In this document: positions 60,636 to 64,000 of the stretch, one piece after another
Layout of the letters: each line of letters begins with the position of its first letter
How positions within the stretch are numbered: position 1 is the first letter of the stretch
Source: Salarias fasciatus
Taxonomy: Eukaryota; Chordata; Actinopteri; Blenniiformes; Blenniidae
DNA: 64,000 bases
Direction of reading: 5' to 3'
NCBI RefSeq assembly: GCF_902148845.1
Contig: NC_043757.1
Coordinates: 2,675,730-2,739,729 of the forward strand
The notes under the pieces: generated by a model
The model's database searches: none
What the model was told of the DNA's origin: nothing
The model's input: only the letters and a program-made list of their open reading frames with translations
Program-made: the position numbers and the translations under genes

Positions 60636-61259
60636 TCAGGGTCGGTACTGTCGGTACTGTGACTGTGCAGAAAGAGGGTTGCTGGTTCCAAATCGCAGCG
60701 GGGCTGTCGGTCCTCCCAGGGCAGTCCTGTAGCTCTGAGAGGGGGCCAGTCCGAACCCGGCCCCGGAGCCCAGACCCGGCACGCCCAGTCCCAGTCCGCC
60801 GCCGGGCCGGGCCAGCCCCTGACCCAGCACCCCGGCATAGGGCGGCGCTCCGTAGGAGAGTCCCAGGCCTCCGTAGGGCCGCTGGGCGTGGTGGGCGTGG
60901 TGCCCCGGCGCCGGCAGCACCACCGGCTGCACGTTCCGCCCCGGGGTGTCGAAGGCGAACTCCGGAGGAGGGCTGCTGAGCTTGGAGGGCGTGGAGGTCA
61001 GCGGGTCCAGCAGCAGAGGAGGCAGCGAGGAGGAGGACAGGGCGTAGCCTTCGGCCACGCCCACAGGGGGCGCGGCGGAGGACGAGGGCGAGGAGGAGGA
61101 GGAGGAGGACAGGGCGCCGGTCAGCAGGGGGCGGGTCCAGTCGTCCTTGAAGATCTGGACGGTCAGCGTGGAGACGAGCGGCAGCAGCCGGTTGGTGACG
61201 TGAGCCAGGACCAGCTGCTCGTTAGCATCGCGGCGGATTCGGACGTGGGCGGAGCCAGC
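60636..61259 (-). CDS. slc30a6: slc30a6 terminal coding exon with low-complexity tail
   Basis: This exon of 207 codons plus stop follows a CCTGCAG acceptor. It opens AGSAHVRIRRDANEQLVLAH and completes the cytosolic fold through FKDDW. It continues into a disordered tail with a Ser run, the conserved SPPPEFAFDTPGRN segment, a His/Ala patch and a Gly/Leu/Pro-rich stretch, and ends in QYRQYRP. The conserved ends suggest the low-complexity expansion is tolerated and not decay. Confidence 0.95.
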   Translation of the reverse strand, partial: AGSAHVRIRRDANEQLVLAHVTNRLLPLVSTLTVQIFKDDWTRPLLTGALSSSSSSSPSSSAAPPVGVAEGYALSSSSLPPLLLDPLTSTPSKLSSPPPEFAFDTPGRNVQPVVLPAPGHHAHHAQRPYGGLGLSYGAPPYAGVLGQGLARPGGGLGLGVPGLGSGAGFGLAPSQSYRTALGGPTAPLRFGTSNPLSAQSQYRQYRP

Positions 61260-61822
61260 CTGCAGGAGGTGGGCGGAGCCAGAGCACAGATACCAACACA
61301 GTTTAGTATTTCCATTCCGCGATTCCACAGAACTCCAAAACACAAACGGCGAAGGAGAAAAACCAAATCCACAAACGCTCTGAAGTCTGATCAGTCAAGG
61401 GCCGAGACCGAGAACAGCAGGAAAAACACTCAGCACTGAAACGCCACTTCGGAGCCGCTCACCCGGAACGCGGGTTAATGCCGGGGGTGAACATTCCCAT
61501 CGACTTATTGATCCTGATTAAATGTCTGAGCCGAACACGCGTGGTGGCGTTCAGAGCGTCGCTCATCACAGCAGCGGCACTACAGTTTACAAAAAGGACA
61601 GTTTCTTAACAATTATTACACATTCGGTCTGAATTGTCTCAAAAAGAGCATCTGGAGAGGCGTCGCTAATCGTTCCCACGTCGAGAACCTTGTTGTCACA
61701 AAATACTGGGAAAATACTGAATTCAGCCTTAAAATTGTAAATGTGCCTAAAAAAGGACCAAAAGCAGAAAGTCTCTTCATTTTGTCCTAGTTTCCTAAAT
61801 TTACAGTCCTCACGGGAACAGG

Positions 61823-61908
<86 letters not shown>

Positions 61909-63223
61909 GCCCCGTGGGGCAGGAGTGCATCAGAGGGTCAAATGGGTTTGGACAGCTGCTCCGTTAGCAGTTGGCCAACAACCGACAGTTGTGTAACCGC
62001 GGCAACAATCACACAGACGACAACAGCAGGAGCAGCATCAATAACATAAAAACAAACAAGAGGGGGGAGAGGCGCGGGGGGGGGGGGGGTGTAGGCTGCG
62101 CCCCCTGGAGGTCAAACTTACAACTGCAGCCACTGAGAGAAAACAAACACACATGGAAACAAACACACACTCAATAACAGCAAAAGGGAGGTGATTTTTT
62201 TTTTCTTCCCCCTTTTAACATTTTCTTATATAAACTCGTAACGTACCAGAGAACCGAAGCCGATGGTCCAGAAATGTTCGTTTCGAACCTCGAGGACTCC
62301 GTCTAACGTGGACACCTGAGGGGAAACGCACACATCTGCTCACATCTGATTCACATTTCACTGATTCAGTTCAGGTTATTTCAGAACCGCTCAGAATATC
62401 TGACAATTATTGTTTTATTGTAATTTTAAAAATATATCGTCAGTAATTTCCCCTATTTTCATCTTTAAAAGTTCTAATTTGGTATTTTTGGAATATTCAT
62501 GTTGCTTGTTTTATTTAATAATTTAAGTCTGGGATCGTCCACTTGAAACTAAATACTTCCAAGTTTAACCCAGGTCGTAGAAAAAGTCCCTGCTTCACTG
62601 TTTCACAATATTTCTCTGTGAGAATTCATGTCAGATTAGTTTGTTCCAGAACAATTCATGTACCTTTTTTTTTCCTCAGTATAACTCACCAAATCTTTTG
62701 ACATTTCTTTCTGTTAATTTAGTTTTTATCCAAGACAATATGCCATTATAGTCAGCTTTTTCAGTCCTCCATGGATATACATGCTTACTGACACCGATGA
62801 TGTGGAGCTTTCTTGCTAATTTAAATTCTTTAATAATGACTTTCTCTAAAATTAGGACTTTTGTGTAATTTTATAATTTATTTGTTATTTTTAAATATTT
62901 TTCAATAATTTTATCAAACATATTCATGCTTGTAATTAATTTTTGGGTAATTTTGGAATTTCATTTTTCCTCAAATACATTTTCAGTTCTTTTAATTTTC
63001 AGGCCAAACTGAATAATAATGAATTAGTTTCAGGGGGACGGAGAAGCAGGAGGAGGAGGAGGAAGAGGAGGAGGAGGAAGAGAAGGAGGAGGAGGAGGAG
63101 GAAGAGGAGGACGACGGATGATCTCACCTCTCTGAGCAGTTTGTCCAGCTGTCCGATAATGTGAGACGGCGTGGTCTGAGGACGAGAGGCGAGACACGCT
63201 TCAGAAACACACACCAGGACCAC

Positions 63224-63257
<34 letters not shown>

Positions 63258-63539
63258 CTTGTATTTCTATCCTTGTCGGGGCCAAATGTCCCCACAAGGA
63301 TAGCAAAACGTGGAACGACGTGCCTTGTGGGGACCTTTTTCCGGTCCTAAGTAGGAGAAACAGTGTTTCTTGACCATGTTGTTGTTACTGAAAAAAGTAA
63401 AAGTGCAAAAACATTTCTTTAGGGTTAGGCTTTGTTTTAGTGTGGGTTAGGGTTAGGGTAAGGGTCAGGGTTAGGGGCTAGACATGAATGGGAGTCAATG
63501 GACGGTCCCCACAAGGATAGAAATACAAGACTGAGCGTG

Positions 63540-63614
<75 letters not shown>

Positions 63615-63942
63615 ACCTGCAGCAGAACTTTCCCACTGTACACACTCATGGGGTACATGGTGCCGAACGTCATGAGAGCAATGGCGACGGCGGACGCCGT
63701 GTCCACCGCGTTGTAGTTACTGAGGAGACATTCATCAGCGAAAGAAGAACGTTTTTACTGAAGTCTTGTAAACGGAGCCACAAGACACAGCGAGAGGTTT
63801 CATGCTGTCACTGGAAACTGACTTGATCTCGATGAGCATGTACGTGATGCAGAGCGACAGCGCGCCGGCCATGTTGATCAGGACGAAGGGGTTCATGCGG
63901 GGCAGCAGGACGCTGCTCAGACCCGGAACGATGCCGCACAAA
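60636..63942 (-). CDS. slc30a6: Zinc transporter ZnT6, last five coding exons (5' part outside window)
   Basis: Coding exons in transcript order are 63942-63823, 63719-63617, 63175-63128, 62315-62247 and 61259-60636, ending in TGA at 60636-60638. Together they give about 320 residues that align colinearly with vertebrate SLC30A6 as I remember it. Landmarks are PGLSSVLLPRMNPFVLI, the helix TASAVAIALMTFGTMYPMSV, the cytosolic-domain stretch IGQLDKLLRE, then HVRIRRDANEQ, TVQIFKDDW and SPPPEFAFDTPGRNV. Introns start with GT, end with AG and keep the frame. ZnT6 is a cation-diffusion-facilitator subunit of the early secretory pathway. It is known to pair with ZnT5 and is regarded as lacking a competent zinc site of its own, so it serves as a partner subunit. 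The tail is richer in Ser, Gly and Pro than I recall for mammals. The N-terminal exons and promoter lie to the right of the window. No convincing AATAAA was found close after the stop. Confidence 0.96.
61826..61905. repeat. (CA)n microsatellite
   Basis: About 40 uninterrupted CA units in an slc30a6 intron. Confidence 0.97.
62098..62111. promoter_or_regulatory. CTCF-like motif in slc30a6 intron
   Basis: GCGCCCCCTGGAGG differs by one base from the strong CTCF core GCGCCCCCTGGTGG. Confidence 0.35.
62247..62315 (-). CDS. slc30a6: slc30a6 coding exon, cytosolic domain
   Basis: This 69-nt, phase-0 exon is too short to stand out as an open reading frame. The acceptor is CTCAG and the donor CTG/GTACGT. 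It encodes VSTLDGVLEVRNEHFWTIGF then GSL, exactly the segment expected between the LLRE and AGSAHVRIRR exons of ZnT6. Confidence 0.93.
63040..63115. repeat. (GGA)n purine tract
   Basis: An imperfect GGA/GAA tract in the slc30a6 intron just past the donor of exon 63175-63128. It is CU-rich in the transcript. Confidence 0.85.
63128..63175 (-). CDS. slc30a6: slc30a6 coding exon, start of cytosolic domain
   Basis: This 48-nt, phase-0 exon lies between CCTCAG and GAG/GTGAGA. It encodes TTPSHIIGQLDKLLRE, the first helix of the C-terminal cytosolic domain of CDF transporters, and differs from the remembered mammalian sequence at only a few residues. Confidence 0.94.
63225..63256. repeat. (TG)n microsatellite
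   Basis: A dinucleotide run in an slc30a6 intron, directly abutting the left end of the inverted-repeat element. Confidence 0.95.
63257..63530. mobile_element. Inverted-repeat element inside TG repeats, slc30a6 intron
   Basis: The left end reads TCTTGTATTTCTATCCTTGT. The right end is its near-perfect inverse, ACAAGGATAGAAATACAAGA. The interior holds a second inner inverted pair (GTCCCCACAAGG on both sides) and a short GGGTTAGGGTTAGGG-like run at about 63420-63475. TG repeats abut both ends. It is non-coding, 274 bp long, and I assign no superfamily. Confidence 0.7.
63537..63609. repeat. (TG)n microsatellite
   Basis: A long TG run with a single GG interruption near 63563. On the transcribed strand it is a CA run a few bases into the intron, next to the splice donor at 63616. 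Confidence 0.95.
63617..63719 (-). CDS. slc30a6: slc30a6 coding exon, transmembrane helix VI
   Basis: This 103-nt exon lies between a CCTCAG acceptor and a CAG/GTGAGG donor. Its first base completes the Asn codon left by the previous exon. It reads NYNAVDTASAVAIALMTFGT and ends SGKVLLQ, the last helix of the ZnT6 membrane domain. A long TG microsatellite begins a few bases inside the downstream intron. Confidence 0.95.
63823..63942 (-). CDS. slc30a6: slc30a6 coding exon, membrane segment after helix V
   Basis: This 120-nt exon follows a polypyrimidine-AG acceptor and ends before GTCAGT. It begins with one base completing a codon and ends with two bases of an Asn codon. It encodes CGIVPGLSSVLLPRMNPFVL and then a hydrophobic stretch ending in ITYMLIEI. 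The match to the known ZnT6 sequence is near identical. Confidence 0.95.
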
Positions 63943-64000
63943 CTGAAAAACACACAAACAAGTAAAGCAGAGGCAGAATTAGAAGAGACGAACTTTAACA

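Noticed and set aside
1-64000. CRISPR arrays, operons, bacterial genes, retroviral or Polinton copies
   Set aside because: None was seen. The direct repeats are ordinary vertebrate satellites and the reverse transcriptases are of LINE type.

Overview
The window looks like teleost fish chromosomal DNA. It is dense in CA/TG microsatellites and GC-rich minisatellites, carries fish-type LINE and DNA-transposon remnants, and has one vertebrate gene I can name with confidence. At the right end, on the minus strand, lie the last five coding exons of slc30a6 (ZnT6, a Golgi zinc-transporter subunit). They match the known protein exon by exon, with good splice sites and the native stop. The 5' exons lie beyond base 64000.

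Layout: bases 1-36000 are almost free of recognisable genes. They hold several CpG-rich promoter-like blocks (1-700, 6640-7560, 21540-21660, 33960-34400, 35650-36130), many simple and tandem repeats, a 649-bp foldback element flanked by TTAA (13459-14107), a duplicated promoter-like module (22906-23287) and two LINE fragments near 28.4-28.8 kb. One short candidate first exon (21585-21635) is the only new coding hint.

Bases 36359-57232 form the most distinctive region: a cluster of 22 tRNA-Ser(GCU) genes and relics. Fifteen look intact and seven are degenerate or truncated. They alternate in strand. The basic unit appears to be a divergent pair of tRNA genes about 230-270 bp apart, copied in both orientations. 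One stretch of about 3 kb is tandemly duplicated (49481-52442 and 52443-55474). The cluster has collected DNA transposons: a 2255-bp hAT element carrying a BED-finger exon that is itself split by a 1023-bp PIF/Harbinger-like element, three TTAA-flanked foldback elements, and an 843-bp element inside a LINE fragment. Because the tRNA units are paralogous, unoccupied copies of several of these insertion sites can be read in the same window.

Bases 57240-60635 are intergenic, with a Tc1-like deletion derivative at 58401-58777. slc30a6 follows to the end. One slc30a6 intron contains a short inverted-repeat element embedded in TG repeats. I recognised no retrovirus, LTR element or Polinton.
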